The notes under the pieces were generated by a model. It was not told the DNA's origin, did not search any database, and saw only the letters and a list, made by a program, of their open reading frames with translations. The position numbers were made by a program, and so were the translations under genes. From Dyadobacter sp. CY326 (lineage in GTDB: Bacteria > Bacteroidota > Bacteroidia > Cytophagales > Spirosomataceae), in the NCBI RefSeq assembly GCF_021390515.1, contig NZ_JAJUXI010000006.1, positions 310,001-374,000 of the forward strand: a stretch of DNA of 64,000 nucleotides, read 5' to 3'. Every line of letters begins with the position of its first letter. The stretch's first letter is position 1. Shown here piece by piece: positions 1 through 9,634 of this stretch.

Positions 1-717
1 GTAACGCGCTCCTGCATTGACGGGTAGATCCAGCACAAGGTGACGGTGGCCGAAAACATAATAATCATGATGCTGCGCGTGCTCCACTTCGCGGCAATAT
101 TGCAGCAACCATTCGTGATCTTCACCCATAAACCGCTCTTCGCCTTTGTTTACATTAGCAATGCGGCTTCTTTTAGACCATTCCTGCGCAATCCACATGC
201 CTACATCGGGGTGGACAATCCGGAAAACAGATTGAAAAAAAGGGTTCTCAAAAACTTTTTTCAGAAACTTGTAAGTGCTGTCTCCTGGCCCTAATCCGTC
301 GCCATGGCCGATCAGCATTGTTTTTGATCCCTGACTGGAATTGAATGTGAAGCTCACCGGATTGCGGAAAATAGGCGCTCCGATCTCGTCCGTCAAATAG
401 CCGGACATCCACATATCGTGGTTTCCTGTAAAAATTATTATCTCAATTCCCTTGTCCGAAAGCTCAGCTAGCTTTCCCAGCAGCCGCACAAAGCCTTTCG
501 GAATCGCCCGATTGTATTCAAACCAAAAATCGAAAATATCACCGACCAGAAAAATAACCTGCGCGTCGTGTTCAATTGCATTGAGCCAGCTTACGATAAG
601 CTTTTCACGCTCACGGCTTTGTGGTGCGGAAGGAACGCCAAGATGATAGTCTGATGAAAAATAGGCGCGACGTCCGTCTTGCAAAAGGATCGTCTTTTTC
701 TCAAAGATAAAATTCAT
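1..717 (-). CDS. lpxH: UDP-2,3-diacylglucosamine diphosphatase-like phosphoesterase (partial, C-terminus outside window)
   Basis: 239 codons run from the ATG at 717 to the window edge with no stop, so the C-terminus is missing. The protein is a calcineurin-like metallophosphoesterase: SSDYHLG near residue 22 (in place of the usual D-x-H start), LVGDIFDFWF (GDxxD), GNHDMW (GNHD), GHGDGLGPGD, and a GHRHL near the edge. This layout fits LpxH, which hydrolyses UDP-2,3-diacylglucosamine to lipid X at the inner face of the cytoplasmic membrane in lipid A synthesis. Other Bacteroidota phosphoesterases of the same family are possible because the C-terminus cannot be read. The gene is divergent from the secreted protein at 822. 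Confidence 0.8.
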   Translation of the reverse strand, partial: MNFIFEKKTILLQDGRRAYFSSDYHLGVPSAPQSREREKLIVSWLNAIEHDAQVIFLVGDIFDFWFEYNRAIPKGFVRLLGKLAELSDKGIEIIIFTGNHDMWMSGYLTDEIGAPIFRNPVSFTFNSSQGSKTMLIGHGDGLGPGDSTYKFLKKVFENPFFQSVFRIVHPDVGMWIAQEWSKRSRIANVNKGEERFMGEDHEWLLQYCREVEHAQHHDYYVFGHRHLVLDLPVNAGARY

Positions 718-821
718 GCGAAAGTATAAATGCGCCGCAATTTACAATGTTCCTTTTAATTGGCACGGCGTGGTTTTTTAAAACGCTATTTCTAGATTGC
801 ACCCGATTTAACCAATTCGAT

Positions 822-1562
822 ATGAAAAAACACTTCATTCAATTTCTGATAACGCTTTCCATTCTGTCGGTAAATGCACCATTATTCGCACAAGCCACCA
901 AGAAAATTCAGGCGGATAAACAGCGTGCTGCCCAATGGAGGCCGGCGCAAGGCCAATATTATTTCAGCCATTCAATGGTTTTTGATTACGAAAATAAGGC
1001 TGAGCAGACGAAAGGCACCATCACCATTTATCTCGACCCGGTTAGCGGTGGAATGTGCTTTAAAAAGGAAAGCAGTTTCGGCAAAGGCGGCAAAGATTTT
1101 GATTTTGTAATCGGCTTTCCGGACGGAAAGTACATTTTCTGCGGATCAGATGACAATGGCAAAAAAATCAAAATTGTAGAAGCTGTGGGCGCATTGAAGC
1201 CCGGGCCGGATACAAAAGCGCAGGCGAAAGAAGATTTTGCCACATACTGGGCGCCGACTGGCAATAAGCGCGATGAGTTCGGTTTTGAAAGTTCAGAATA
1301 TGACGTGAGTTATGCCACTTCTGAAAGTAAAGACAAGGTTTGGCTGACTAAGACACCATTCAGCGTTTATCCGCTTTATGGTTTGGAGTTTGTAGAAAGT
1401 GCGGTTGCCATGCCCGTTTCTTTTGACTTCATGCATGTCCTGGAACCGAATCAGCTGATCAGTGAAATTAATTCAAAGGACACCATTTTGAAACTGAAAA
1501 GCTTTGGGAAAGATCCCCAAACAGTGCAGACGAAGACATATCCTGAGTTTAAAACAGAATAA
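822..1562 (+). CDS. Secreted protein of unknown function
   Basis: 246 residues from the ATG at 822. A start 75 bases upstream is open, but it would place an extra segment before an obvious signal peptide (MKKHFIQFLITLSILSVNAP, cut near LFAQ), so I prefer 822. The mature protein is soluble, rich in Lys, Asp and aromatic residues, with no transmembrane segment and no enzyme motif I recognise. It is probably periplasmic or outer-membrane associated. The unit appears monocistronic, since a GC-rich stem-loop follows 8 bases after the stop. Function unknown. Confidence 0.7.
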   Translation: MKKHFIQFLITLSILSVNAPLFAQATKKIQADKQRAAQWRPAQGQYYFSHSMVFDYENKAEQTKGTITIYLDPVSGGMCFKKESSFGKGGKDFDFVIGFPDGKYIFCGSDDNGKKIKIVEAVGALKPGPDTKAQAKEDFATYWAPTGNKRDEFGFESSEYDVSYATSESKDKVWLTKTPFSVYPLYGLEFVESAVAMPVSFDFMHVLEPNQLISEINSKDTILKLKSFGKDPQTVQTKTYPEFKTE

Positions 1563-1569
1563 AAATATA

Positions 1570-1601
1570 GCCGGCCCTGGAAAAGGCCGGCAATGTTTTT
1601 A
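1570..1601. terminator. Bidirectional stem-loop terminator
   Basis: Arms gccggcc (1570-1576) and ggccggc (1585-1591) with an 8-base loop. The stem is flanked by A-rich sequence on the left and a short T-run on the right. It lies between two convergent genes and can serve both. Confidence 0.75.
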
Positions 1602-2111
1602 TTCAGTAACGGCCTCAGCTTCTGCACGTTCAGCCTTAACCTCCGAAAGTGGCCGCATATTAGCCGGAATTTCCTGCTCATCTTCCTCCGCGGTGTATGG
1701 AAACACATCGAGAATTGGCGTCAATGTAATGTCCGTTGTTTCGTATGGAATCAGGAAGTTGCGCATGCTTTCGTTGATCCTGTCCAATGCCTGCTGAATG
1801 CCGTCAGCATTTACAAGCATGTAATTCACGATTTTCTTTTCCTTGCCACTTTTTTCGTCCACCGAAAAATAGATGACTTTTGCCTTAAACCACTGTTCAC
1901 CTTCTTCGAATGCAAAAAGATCCGCAAGGCGCATGCGCGTAATGCTGGTCACACTAAAATCACTGGCTCCCGTTACAATTTGTTTGTAAAGTCTTGCCTC
2001 AGACTCAGTATAAGAAACGGCGTCAACCAAATAAACCTCATTAATTGTCTTCAGACTTCCTGCCTCGTCCTCTTTTTGATACCGAATTTTCCCTAAATAC
2101 CAGCTCGCCAT
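1599..2111 (-). CDS. DUF4494 domain-containing protein
   Basis: 170 residues, starting MASWYLGKIRYQKEDE. This matches the Bacteroidota DUF4494 family as I know it: W-Y-x-x-K-I-R-Y at the N-terminus, a central LVDAVSYTESEAR segment, and a basic/acidic tail. The open frame extends upstream to 2144, but a promoter -7 element sits at 2142-2149, so the start at 2111 is preferred. The sequence aaaggaaaaa lies just before it. The protein is cytoplasmic and its function is not established. It is monocistronic, with its own promoter and a shared terminator. Confidence 0.85.
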   Translation of the reverse strand: MASWYLGKIRYQKEDEAGSLKTINEVYLVDAVSYTESEARLYKQIVTGASDFSVTSITRMRLADLFAFEEGEQWFKAKVIYFSVDEKSGKEKKIVNYMLVNADGIQQALDRINESMRNFLIPYETTDITLTPILDVFPYTAEEDEQEIPANMRPLSEVKAERAEAEAVTE

Positions 2112-2141
2112 AATTGTCGTTTGTTTTTCCTTTAATGTTTG

Positions 2142-2172
2142 CAAATGTAGACGCTTGGCCCAATGCGTGCAA
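2142..2172 (-). promoter_or_regulatory. Bacteroidota-type promoter for the DUF4494 gene
   Basis: Read on the minus strand this is TTG (2172-2170), 20 bases, then TACATTTG (2149-2142), an exact match to TTG-N17-23-TAnnTTTG. The expected start of transcription lies about 25 bases before the ATG at 2111. Confidence 0.7.
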
Positions 2173-2256
2173 AAAAATATAGCTGTAAAGGAATAATCGG
2201 GGAGCGGTGCATGCGTTGTGATACCTACTGTTTAACTTGCGAAAAATAATTTTAGA

Positions 2257-2889
2257 ATGAAAAAGAACATTTGGATCGTTGTGATCATGATTATAGCCGG
2301 AGCGCTGTCGAGCTGCGGTGTTGGGCGCCAAGTTGCCGATGCGAAAACCTTCGGGGATTGTAAATATGACATTGCGTCCGTTGACAGTGTTTATCTTGCC
2401 GGAATTGACATTCGTGAATTTAAAAATCTACGCAGTTTCAGCGATTTTGATCTGGCCAAATATCCTGGACTTGCAATGGGACTTTTGAGAAAAAACGTGC
2501 CGTTGGATCTTCGGGTTAACATTGACATTACGAATCCGACCAAGAAGAGAGCCGCTATTAACCAATTGGAATACAAGGTTTTGCTGACTAATAATGAGAT
2601 TTTCAGCGGTTTTCTGAGTCAATTGATCGAAGTGTTGCCAGGAACTTCGCCCACGCGTGTGCCTGTGCGTTTGAATACCAATGCATATCAGTTGCTTTCC
2701 AATGATAAAACGCGTGATGAATTTGTCAATATGGTTTTGGCACTTACAGGCCGGTCTGATGCAAAGCCTGCAAAATTCATGGTGAAAATCAAACCAACGC
2801 TTGACCTGGCAGGAAAGCAAGTTAATTATCCAGGCTACATCACTTTCGAAAAGGAAATCACAAGTAAAATGGTGACGGGGTCACGTTGA
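2257..2889 (+). CDS. LEA14-like (WHy-type) lipoprotein
   Basis: 210 residues with a type II signal peptide ending L-S-S-C (Cys20). The mature part resembles single-domain LEA14/WHy proteins: a beta-rich fold with LDLRVNIDITNPTKKRAAIN, the N-P-x-x-x-x-x-x-x pattern typical of that domain, then a second half with PVRLNTNAYQLLS. The protein is probably anchored to a periplasmic-facing membrane. The LEA assignment is by eye, moderately sure; the role is unknown. Its stop codon lies inside a 14-base tandem repeat. Confidence 0.65.
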   Translation: MKKNIWIVVIMIIAGALSSCGVGRQVADAKTFGDCKYDIASVDSVYLAGIDIREFKNLRSFSDFDLAKYPGLAMGLLRKNVPLDLRVNIDITNPTKKRAAINQLEYKVLLTNNEIFSGFLSQLIEVLPGTSPTRVPVRLNTNAYQLLSNDKTRDEFVNMVLALTGRSDAKPAKFMVKIKPTLDLAGKQVNYPGYITFEKEITSKMVTGSR

Positions 2890-2913
2890 CCGGGTCACGT
2901 TGACCGGGTCACG
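2878..2913. repeat. Tandem repeat of a 14-base unit with internal dyad symmetry
   Basis: The unit gggtcacgttgacc occurs at 2878-2891 and 2892-2905, with a partial third copy (gggtcacg) at 2906-2913. Each unit holds GGTCA-cgt-TGACC, a 5-base inverted repeat with a 3-base spacer. The stop codon of the LEA-like gene is within the first copy. The repeat ends about 25 bases before the next gene. Confidence 0.9.
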
Positions 2914-2938
2914 CTAATTCAAACTAAAAAGCATTGTT

Positions 2939-4783
2939 TTGAAGATACTTGTAGACAACCCTTATCTTTTTAAATATTTCAGTCTCATTCTCATTGTGTT
3001 ATGCATCTTTGGCATAACATGGTTTTCGGGAAAACTGATTGTTCTGAGAAAATTGTCGGGGATTGCATTGATCCTGATCCCGGTTGTCTATTTTTATCTC
3101 ATTCTGGAATCGTACACGCTGAACATCCCATTCACGGACGATTTCAATCTGCTCGAAACGATCCACAATTTCCACATTGCCGACGGTTTTACGGCCAAGA
3201 TCGAAGTCCTGTTTGAACAGGTTAATCAGCATCGCTTTGGCTTTGAGCGGACTGTGATGCTGATCATGTATTTCTTTACGGGGACTGTAAATATCAAAAC
3301 CCAGATCTTGCTCGGCAATTTATTTATGCTGGGCATTTGTTATTTGCTGTTCCTGTCATTCAAAAAGGAGCAGATTTCCTGGTATTATTTCATTCCGGTC
3401 CCATATGTGCTTTTCAATCTCGTTTATTTTGAAAACGCGATTTGGGGCATTGCCGCAATTCAGAACACACCGCTTATTTTCTTCGCCTTCCTCACCGCCT
3501 ATGGAATGGGGCGGAATGATCAGAAAGGCAATGTTTTAGGAATAGTTGCAGCTTTACTGACCACATTCACAAGTGGCAGCGGCATTTTGGTCTGGATCAT
3601 TGGTGTGCTGATATTGGCATTGCAAAAGCGTTTCAAATTGTTGTTTTTGTGGCTCGCAATAGCAGCAGTCGTCCTTATTTTTTACTTCCTGTACGATTAT
3701 CAGGTCATTCCATCACACACTGGCTCAGTTTGGCCACATCCGATATTCAATCTCATTTTCGTCTTTGCTTTTTGGGGGAATGTGTTGTATATGGACACAT
3801 TACACCCGCTTTATCCCGCGTTTTACCCTGACCTGGTTGCTTGTGTTTTGCTAGGCGCAGCCATTAGCGTTGTTTTCTGCGTTTGGGTTTTGAAGCTTTT
3901 TGTAAAGCGGAAGCCAGTATGGAGTGATTGGTTTTTGTGGGGTGCAATGATGTTTGCATTGGGCACCGGCGCTATGTTTGTAATCAGCAGGCCGATAAGC
4001 ACTTACATTATGTATGGCGGGAATATTTTTTCTAGGCGTTACATGATTTTTGGCGTGGCGTTGCTGGCAACGGTTTACGTTTGTGTAATTATTTTGGCCA
4101 AAAACTTCAAACACGTCAGACGCATTTTGGCGATTTTGGCATTATTCAGCTTTCTGGCGCTTCATTTTGTAAGCTATTATTTGTCCCTTGCCAGCATCCG
4201 TAAGTTCCATGAAGACCTTGTTATTGACAGTTTTTATTGGGAAAATCACAAAACATTTCTTACCACAGGAGATAACTTCGGCGACATTCCTTTTTGGAAC
4301 CACCCGACCCGAATGCGTAATCTGATCGACACGTTAAGGAGAAACAATCTTGTTGATTTTGACCAATACAAAGCATTGCCGCCTTACCAAAGTTTGCTTA
4401 CGCAGACAGGCAGCAAGTCGGACCGTTTTTCTGGAAAAATGAATGTTAAAGTCACTTATATAAATGATGTGAATAACATTCCATCCAAGTTTTTGCGGTT
4501 TGAGGCTCAGGATGTTAAAAGGGAAAATCCAATTTATTTTGTGCTCGCATCTGATAAGCATACGCTTCTGCTGCCCGCATTGCCTGTTCCCAATGCTCCG
4601 TCAGATTTCTTGAAAACGCATGCTTATTATGGCTCCAATTATCAATATTCGCTTTATCGCTCGAAGCTTCCGGCTGGTTTATTTGAGGTTTGGATGCTGA
4701 AAAAGGATGTTTTGGGAAATTGGAAATCTTCCTTCACCGGGCGAAGCGTCTTTCTATCAAATAACAAAAATCCAGCTCTTTAA
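2939..4783 (+). CDS. Polytopic membrane protein, GT-C-like glycosyltransferase candidate
   Basis: 614 residues with roughly 11 or 12 hydrophobic helices in the first 420 and a soluble C-terminal domain of about 190 residues. After the second helix an exported loop holds P-F-T-D-D-F (residue about 66). This acidic pair, placed right after an N-terminal helix, is typical of GT-C lipid-linked sugar transferases; on that basis only, I infer a membrane glycosyltransferase. The start is TTG at 2939, the first possible start after an in-frame stop; no ATG is available until well inside the membrane region. It lies 3 bases before xth, so the two are probably co-transcribed. Confidence 0.55.
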   Translation: MKILVDNPYLFKYFSLILIVLCIFGITWFSGKLIVLRKLSGIALILIPVVYFYLILESYTLNIPFTDDFNLLETIHNFHIADGFTAKIEVLFEQVNQHRFGFERTVMLIMYFFTGTVNIKTQILLGNLFMLGICYLLFLSFKKEQISWYYFIPVPYVLFNLVYFENAIWGIAAIQNTPLIFFAFLTAYGMGRNDQKGNVLGIVAALLTTFTSGSGILVWIIGVLILALQKRFKLLFLWLAIAAVVLIFYFLYDYQVIPSHTGSVWPHPIFNLIFVFAFWGNVLYMDTLHPLYPAFYPDLVACVLLGAAISVVFCVWVLKLFVKRKPVWSDWFLWGAMMFALGTGAMFVISRPISTYIMYGGNIFSRRYMIFGVALLATVYVCVIILAKNFKHVRRILAILALFSFLALHFVSYYLSLASIRKFHEDLVIDSFYWENHKTFLTTGDNFGDIPFWNHPTRMRNLIDTLRRNNLVDFDQYKALPPYQSLLTQTGSKSDRFSGKMNVKVTYINDVNNIPSKFLRFEAQDVKRENPIYFVLASDKHTLLLPALPVPNAPSDFLKTHAYYGSNYQYSLYRSKLPAGLFEVWMLKKDVLGNWKSSFTGRSVFLSNNKNPAL

Positions 4784-4786
4784 GCA

Positions 4787-5575
4787 ATGCGAATCCTAAC
4801 ATACAATCTGAATGGCATCCGGGCTGCCATACGCAATGGGCTGGTCGAATGGTTACAGACGATTCCGGTTGATGTTTTGTGTTTTCAGGAAGTGAAAGCA
4901 ACGCCTGATGTTGTGGATTTTTCCGGTTTGGAAGCTTTGGGTTTCGAATTAATAGGCTGGCATGCTGCGGAAAAGAAAGGTTACAGCGGCGTGGCCATGT
5001 TTTCCAAAATCAAACCCGACAAGGTTTCCGCAGGTTGCGAGATTCCAGCTTACGATGCAGAAGGGCGAATCTTGCGGGCGGATTTCGGCGACATAACTGT
5101 GCTGAATTGCTATTTCCCGTCAGGCACGAGCGGAGAAATCCGCCAGGGAGTCAAAATCCAGTTTTTAAGTGATTTTTTTGATTGGGTTAATGAATTGAGA
5201 AAAGAGCGTCCCAACTTGATTATTTGTGGAGACTATAACATTGCGCACACTGAAATTGACATTCACGATCCGGTCCGGAACAAAAAGATGTCGGGTTTTT
5301 TGCCTGAGGAGAGAGAATGGATGACCAAGTGGTTTGGCAATGGTTACACGGATGCATTTCGTTTTAAAAATCCTGAGTTAAGAGAATATTCCTGGTGGAC
5401 TTATCGCGCCGGCGCACGCGGAAACAATAAAGGCTGGCGCATCGACTACATTTCCGTAGCCGACACCATCAAAGATCGCATCGTTTCTAGCCGGCAAATA
5501 AATGACGCCGTCCATTCGGATCATTGTCCGGTGTGGTTAGAAATTGAATCGCCATATTCACGGACCGATTCATAA
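4787..5575 (+). CDS. xth: Exodeoxyribonuclease III
   Basis: 262 residues, full length for the ExoIII/AP endonuclease family. All active-site blocks are present in order: ILTYNLNGIRAA, CFQEVKA (metal-binding Glu), YSGVAMFSK, NCYFPSG, ICGDYNIAH (Asp/Asn pair), YSWWTYRAGARGNNKGWRID and the terminal HSDHCPVWLEI with the catalytic His. It cuts DNA 5' of abasic sites and removes 3' blocking groups in base excision repair in the cytoplasm. It is separated from the preceding membrane protein gene by three bases. Confidence 0.95.
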   Translation: MRILTYNLNGIRAAIRNGLVEWLQTIPVDVLCFQEVKATPDVVDFSGLEALGFELIGWHAAEKKGYSGVAMFSKIKPDKVSAGCEIPAYDAEGRILRADFGDITVLNCYFPSGTSGEIRQGVKIQFLSDFFDWVNELRKERPNLIICGDYNIAHTEIDIHDPVRNKKMSGFLPEEREWMTKWFGNGYTDAFRFKNPELREYSWWTYRAGARGNNKGWRIDYISVADTIKDRIVSSRQINDAVHSDHCPVWLEIESPYSRTDS

Positions 5576-5581
5576 ATTTCG

Positions 5582-5589
5582 TATTTTTG
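5582..5589 (+). promoter_or_regulatory. Candidate -7 element upstream of the Uma2 gene
   Basis: TATTTTTG matches TAnnTTTG 28 bases before the ATG at 5618. No TTG is found at the expected -33 distance, so this is tentative. Confidence 0.35.
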
Positions 5590-5617
5590 ATTAAAGCGAG
5601 ATTCAAACAAAAGCGTT

Positions 5618-6202
5618 ATGGATATGCCAATGCCGGTAACAATGAAGATGGGGGACCTGATGAGTGAAGAGGAGTTCTTCCAGTTTTGCCAAATGAATGA
5701 CACACTAGAGTTCGAAAGGGACTCGCAAGGAAATATTATACTTATGTCTCCAACGGGATTATTTACAGGAGGATTCAATTCTAAAGTTACAGCAGAGTTG
5801 GTAATCTGGAACAAAGAAAATCAATTAGGCGAGGTTTTCGATTCGTCAGCAGGTTTCACACTTCCTAATGGCGCAGTTAGATCACCGGATGTTTCATTCG
5901 TGATAAGCGAGAAATGGGATGCACTTTCCGAAGATCAGCAAGAAACTTTTGGCCATGTTTGCCCTGATTTCGTAATCGAAATCCGTTCCAAGTCCGACGG
6001 GCTGGGTTATCTGCAGGATAAAATGAGAGAATTCATAGACAATGGCACACAGCTTGGCTGGCTGATCGACCGGTTTGACAATAAAATCCACATTTACCGC
6101 GCAGATAAGTCCGTTTTTGTTCATGACACATTGAATGTGACACTCTCCGGCGAGGACGTTCTGCCAGGCTTTTCTCTGAATCCTGCTGCGCTTCTAAAAT
6201 AA
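5618..6202 (+). CDS. Uma2-family (DUF820) putative endonuclease
   Basis: 194 residues with the PD-(D/E)XK-like layout of Uma2/DUF820: an N-terminal MSEEEFFQFCQMND, GFNSKVTAELVIWN, PDVSFV (Asp of the active site), then CPDFVIEIRSKSD, where the family shows V-E-I/V, and a terminal GWLIDRFDNKIHIY strand. Members are abundant in cyanobacteria and Bacteroidota and are assumed to be nucleases, but activity is rarely proven. It lies between xth and the pseudouridine synthase. Confidence 0.85.
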   Translation: MDMPMPVTMKMGDLMSEEEFFQFCQMNDTLEFERDSQGNIILMSPTGLFTGGFNSKVTAELVIWNKENQLGEVFDSSAGFTLPNGAVRSPDVSFVISEKWDALSEDQQETFGHVCPDFVIEIRSKSDGLGYLQDKMREFIDNGTQLGWLIDRFDNKIHIYRADKSVFVHDTLNVTLSGEDVLPGFSLNPAALLK

Positions 6203-6232
6203 GCCAGTGCTGCTAGTTTAAAATCAATCAAC

Positions 6233-6829
6233 TTGTTTCGTTACTTCTTCATTTACAAGCCTTTCGGAATGCTTTCACAATTTACGCGTGAAGGGGACCA
6301 CCCGACGCTTGCGGATCTTAATTTTGAATTTTCCAAAGACATTTATCCCGTAGGAAGGCTTGATGCTGATAGTGAAGGACTTTTGCTTCTTACCAATGAT
6401 AATTTTCTCAAAACCAAAGTCTTAGATCCAAAAAACAAGCATTCAAAAATCTATTATGCCCAGGTTGAGGGAATCATTAACGAAGAAGCATGCCAAAAAC
6501 TTAGTGAAGGTGTGCAAATTTCGATCAGTGGAAAAAAGCATTTAACACATCCGGCAAAGGTTTCACCCATTGATGAGCCTGCACTTCCTGAGCGTAATCC
6601 GCCAATTCGCTTTCGGCAAAATATTCCTGTTTCCTGGGTGTCTATCACCATTGGAGAGGGGAAAAATCGCCAGGTCAGGCGCATGACGGCCGCAGTTGGC
6701 TTCCCCACATTGCGTCTGGTCCGCTGGTCAATTGGACAAATTTCATTGCGCGATAAAGATGGAGATTTTCCTAAACCGGGGGACGTGTGGGAAGTTACGG
6801 CCAAAGCGGTTCGCCGCGTTTATGATTGA
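6233..6829 (+). CDS. Pseudouridine synthase, RluE/RsuA type
   Basis: 198 residues, beginning at TTG (MFRYFFIYKPFGMLSQF), which puts the conserved Y-K-P-x-G-x-L block near the N-terminus as in the family. The catalytic Asp is in GRLDADSEGLLLLTND, and GKNRQVRRM with L-R-R/L-V-R follows. There is no S4 domain, as in RluE. These enzymes isomerise a uridine in 23S rRNA or in tRNA. RluE (23S rRNA U2457 in E. coli) is the closest type, but the target here is not provable from sequence. Confidence 0.88.
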   Translation: MFRYFFIYKPFGMLSQFTREGDHPTLADLNFEFSKDIYPVGRLDADSEGLLLLTNDNFLKTKVLDPKNKHSKIYYAQVEGIINEEACQKLSEGVQISISGKKHLTHPAKVSPIDEPALPERNPPIRFRQNIPVSWVSITIGEGKNRQVRRMTAAVGFPTLRLVRWSIGQISLRDKDGDFPKPGDVWEVTAKAVRRVYD

Positions 6830-6863
6830 TCGGGTTTGCTTCTGATAAAACCTTGGTGCGATG

Positions 6864-6893
6864 TTGGCAAACCGGAGAGAAGGGTTAATTTTG
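6864..6893 (+). promoter_or_regulatory. Bacteroidota-type promoter of mutS
   Basis: TTG at 6864-6866, 19 bases, then TAATTTTG at 6886-6893: a full match to the TTG-N19-TAnnTTTG consensus. The predicted transcript has a leader of about 25 bases before the TTG start at 6926. Confidence 0.75.
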
Positions 6894-6925
6894 TATATAT
6901 CCTATTCTCAAAATACGGCTGATAG

Positions 6926-9589
6926 TTGGCAAAGGCACAAAAAGAAACTCCGCTTAATAAGCAATACAATCAGATCAAGGCTAAGTATCCGGGCGCACTC
7001 TTGCTTTTTCGCGTAGGGGATTTTTACGAAACTTTTGGAGAAGATGCGATTCGCGCCTCGAAGATTTTGGGGATTGTGCTCACACGCAGAAATAATGGCG
7101 GGTCGCATGAAGAATTGGCCGGTTTTCCACACCATTCACTTGATAATTATCTTCCCAAACTCGTCCGTGCCGGAGAGCGTGTTGCCATTTGCGACCAGCT
7201 TGAAGATCCTGCTTTTGCAAAAGGAATTGTAAAAAGAGGTGTTACGGAGCTGGTTACGCCAGGCGTTTCTTTGAATGATAATGTGCTGGATATTCGCAGG
7301 AACAATTATCTGGCGGCCGTGCACGTGGGTTCTGACAATTTATATGGCATCGCGTTCCTGGATATTTCCACAGGAGAGTTCATGACCGCGCAGGGCAATG
7401 CATCTTACATTGACAAGATGTTGCAGGGCTTCACGCCCGCTGAGGTTTTGTTTTGCAAAAGGCATAAGCAAGAATTCAACCAGCTTTTCGGTGGAAAATA
7501 TCATACATTTCAGTTGGAAGACTGGTGCTTTGGCTATGAATATGGTTACGAGCAGCTGATCACGCATTTCCAAACTGCAACATTAAAAGGTTTTGGCATC
7601 GAAGCTTTGCCCATGGGCATCATTGCCGCTGGTGTGATCCTGCATTATTTGCGGGAAACGGAGCATAAGGAAGTGGGCCACATTGGACGCATTACGCGTT
7701 TGGAAGAAGAAAAATACGTCTGGCTCGACCGGTTTACGGTTCGCAACTTAGAATTAATTTATCCGCAACAAGAAGGCGGCGTGCCGTTAATCCAGATTTT
7801 GGATCAGACTGTTACGCCTATGGGTGCGCGATTGCTCCGGAAATGGATCGTTTTGCCGCTTAAAGAGAAGCTGCTCATTGAGGATCGTCTGAACACGGTC
7901 GAGCATTTTTTAGATAATGAAGATCTGCACGATGCGGTGATTCAGCATTTGAAACAAATCGGTGACCTGGAAAGGCTGATTTCGAAAGTTGCGGTGAAAA
8001 GGATCAACCCGCGTGAGCTCGTTCAACTGAAAAAATCATTGAAGCAGATCGCTCCCGTTCAGGAACTGATTTCTGGCATCATTCATCAGGAAGAAAGCAA
8101 ATCGGCCAGTGGCAAAGACAATAAAAAAGCCATTAACCCAGCCATTGAAATATTAAAAAAATATGCGGATCAGCTGAATCCGTGTACTTTTTTGGTTGAT
8201 AGAATTGAGAAAGAAATCCGGGATGACGCGCCAATTCTGACCAATCAGGGAAGAATTGTGAAAAGCGGCGTAGACCCTGAGCTGGACGAGCTGCATGCTA
8301 TTTCTTACGAGGGAAAAGATTATTTGCTAAAACTCCAAAACCGCGAAATTGAAAGAACTGGAATCGGCTCGCTAAAAATCGCTTATAACAAGGTTTTTGG
8401 GTACTATCTGGAAGTCACGCACGCGCATCAAAACAAAGTGCCGACGGACTGGATCAGGAAGCAAACTTTGGTCAATGCCGAGCGTTATATCACGCCGGAA
8501 TTGAAGGAATACGAAGAAAAAATCCTGAATGCAGAGGATAAAATCTCTTCAATTGAATATCGGATTTTTAACGAACTAATGCTTACAGCTGCCGAATATG
8601 TAAGCACGGTGCAGCAAAATGCATTTGTAATATCCACATTGGACGCACTGAGCTCATTTGCGACAGTTGCGCGAAAAAACAATTATGCAAAACCAGTCAT
8701 CAGCGAAGGGAACGAACTTGATATTAAGGACGGACGCCATCCGGTGATTGAGCAGCAACTGCCGCTTGGCGAAAGTTATGTGCCGAATGATCTGTTTCTG
8801 GATGACATTGCGCAGCAGATCATTATCATCACCGGGCCTAACATGGCGGGAAAATCTGCATTGCTGAGACAAACGGCGCTGATCGTGCTGATGGCCCAAA
8901 TGGGTTGTTATGTGCCTGCAAAATCTGCGGCCATTGGATTGGTGGACAAGATTTTCACGCGGGTAGGAGCGAGCGATAATTTGAGCCGGGGCGAAAGCAC
9001 ATTCATGGTTGAAATGACAGAAACGGCGAGTATCCTGAATAATTTGAGCAGCCGCAGTCTGGTTTTAATGGATGAAATAGGCCGCGGAACCAGCACCTAT
9101 GACGGCGTCTCCATTGCATGGGCTATTGCTGAATATCTTCATAGTCAGGCAGATTGTCGTCCGAAAACATTGTTTGCAACGCATTATCACGAGCTTAACC
9201 AGCTTACGGACGACTTCCCCCGCATCAAAAATTTCAATGTTGCCGTCAAGGAAGTGGATAATAAGGTCATTTTCCTGCGAAAACTTAAACCAGGCGGAAG
9301 CGCACACAGCTTTGGGATTCACGTGGCCCAAATTGCGGGCATGCCGCAGCCTATCGTGCTGAGGGCGAGCGAGATCATGCACCATTTGGAAAAGGATCAC
9401 GTAACGCAGGAGCACAAAAAGCGCGTAAAAGAAATCCCGAAAAACAACTTTCAGCTCAGCATATTCGAGCCAGCCGATCCGCGCCTGGAAGAGTTGAAGG
9501 AGAAGCTTTCGTTGGTCGATGTGAACACACTTTCGCCGATTGAGGCGCTTTTGAAGCTTAATGAATTCAAAAAGATCGTTCAGAACTAA
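6926..9589 (+). CDS. mutS: DNA mismatch repair protein MutS
   Basis: 887 residues, usual length for MutS1. The mismatch-recognition F-Y-E motif is in [13 protein letters not shown] near residue 34. The C-terminal ATPase has Walker [18 protein letters not shown], the Q-loop region [10 protein letters not shown], Walker [17 protein letters not shown] and FATHYHEL. It binds mismatches as a dimer and recruits MutL. The start is TTG at 6926; no ATG with a similar N-terminus exists, and [18 protein letters not shown] is a normal MutS beginning. It is transcribed from its own promoter at 6864-6893. Confidence 0.97.
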   Translation: MAKAQKETPLNKQYNQIKAKYPGALLLFRVGDFYETFGEDAIRASKILGIVLTRRNNGGSHEELAGFPHHSLDNYLPKLVRAGERVAICDQLEDPAFAKGIVKRGVTELVTPGVSLNDNVLDIRRNNYLAAVHVGSDNLYGIAFLDISTGEFMTAQGNASYIDKMLQGFTPAEVLFCKRHKQEFNQLFGGKYHTFQLEDWCFGYEYGYEQLITHFQTATLKGFGIEALPMGIIAAGVILHYLRETEHKEVGHIGRITRLEEEKYVWLDRFTVRNLELIYPQQEGGVPLIQILDQTVTPMGARLLRKWIVLPLKEKLLIEDRLNTVEHFLDNEDLHDAVIQHLKQIGDLERLISKVAVKRINPRELVQLKKSLKQIAPVQELISGIIHQEESKSASGKDNKKAINPAIEILKKYADQLNPCTFLVDRIEKEIRDDAPILTNQGRIVKSGVDPELDELHAISYEGKDYLLKLQNREIERTGIGSLKIAYNKVFGYYLEVTHAHQNKVPTDWIRKQTLVNAERYITPELKEYEEKILNAEDKISSIEYRIFNELMLTAAEYVSTVQQNAFVISTLDALSSFATVARKNNYAKPVISEGNELDIKDGRHPVIEQQLPLGESYVPNDLFLDDIAQQIIIITGPNMAGKSALLRQTALIVLMAQMGCYVPAKSAAIGLVDKIFTRVGASDNLSRGESTFMVEMTETASILNNLSSRSLVLMDEIGRGTSTYDGVSIAWAIAEYLHSQADCRPKTLFATHYHELNQLTDDFPRIKNFNVAVKEVDNKVIFLRKLKPGGSAHSFGIHVAQIAGMPQPIVLRASEIMHHLEKDHVTQEHKKRVKEIPKNNFQLSIFEPADPRLEELKEKLSLVDVNTLSPIEALLKLNEFKKIVQN

Positions 9590-9634
9590 CCCAAAACACT
9601 TTATAATTTACCAATCAATCTCCTATCCCTTTTT

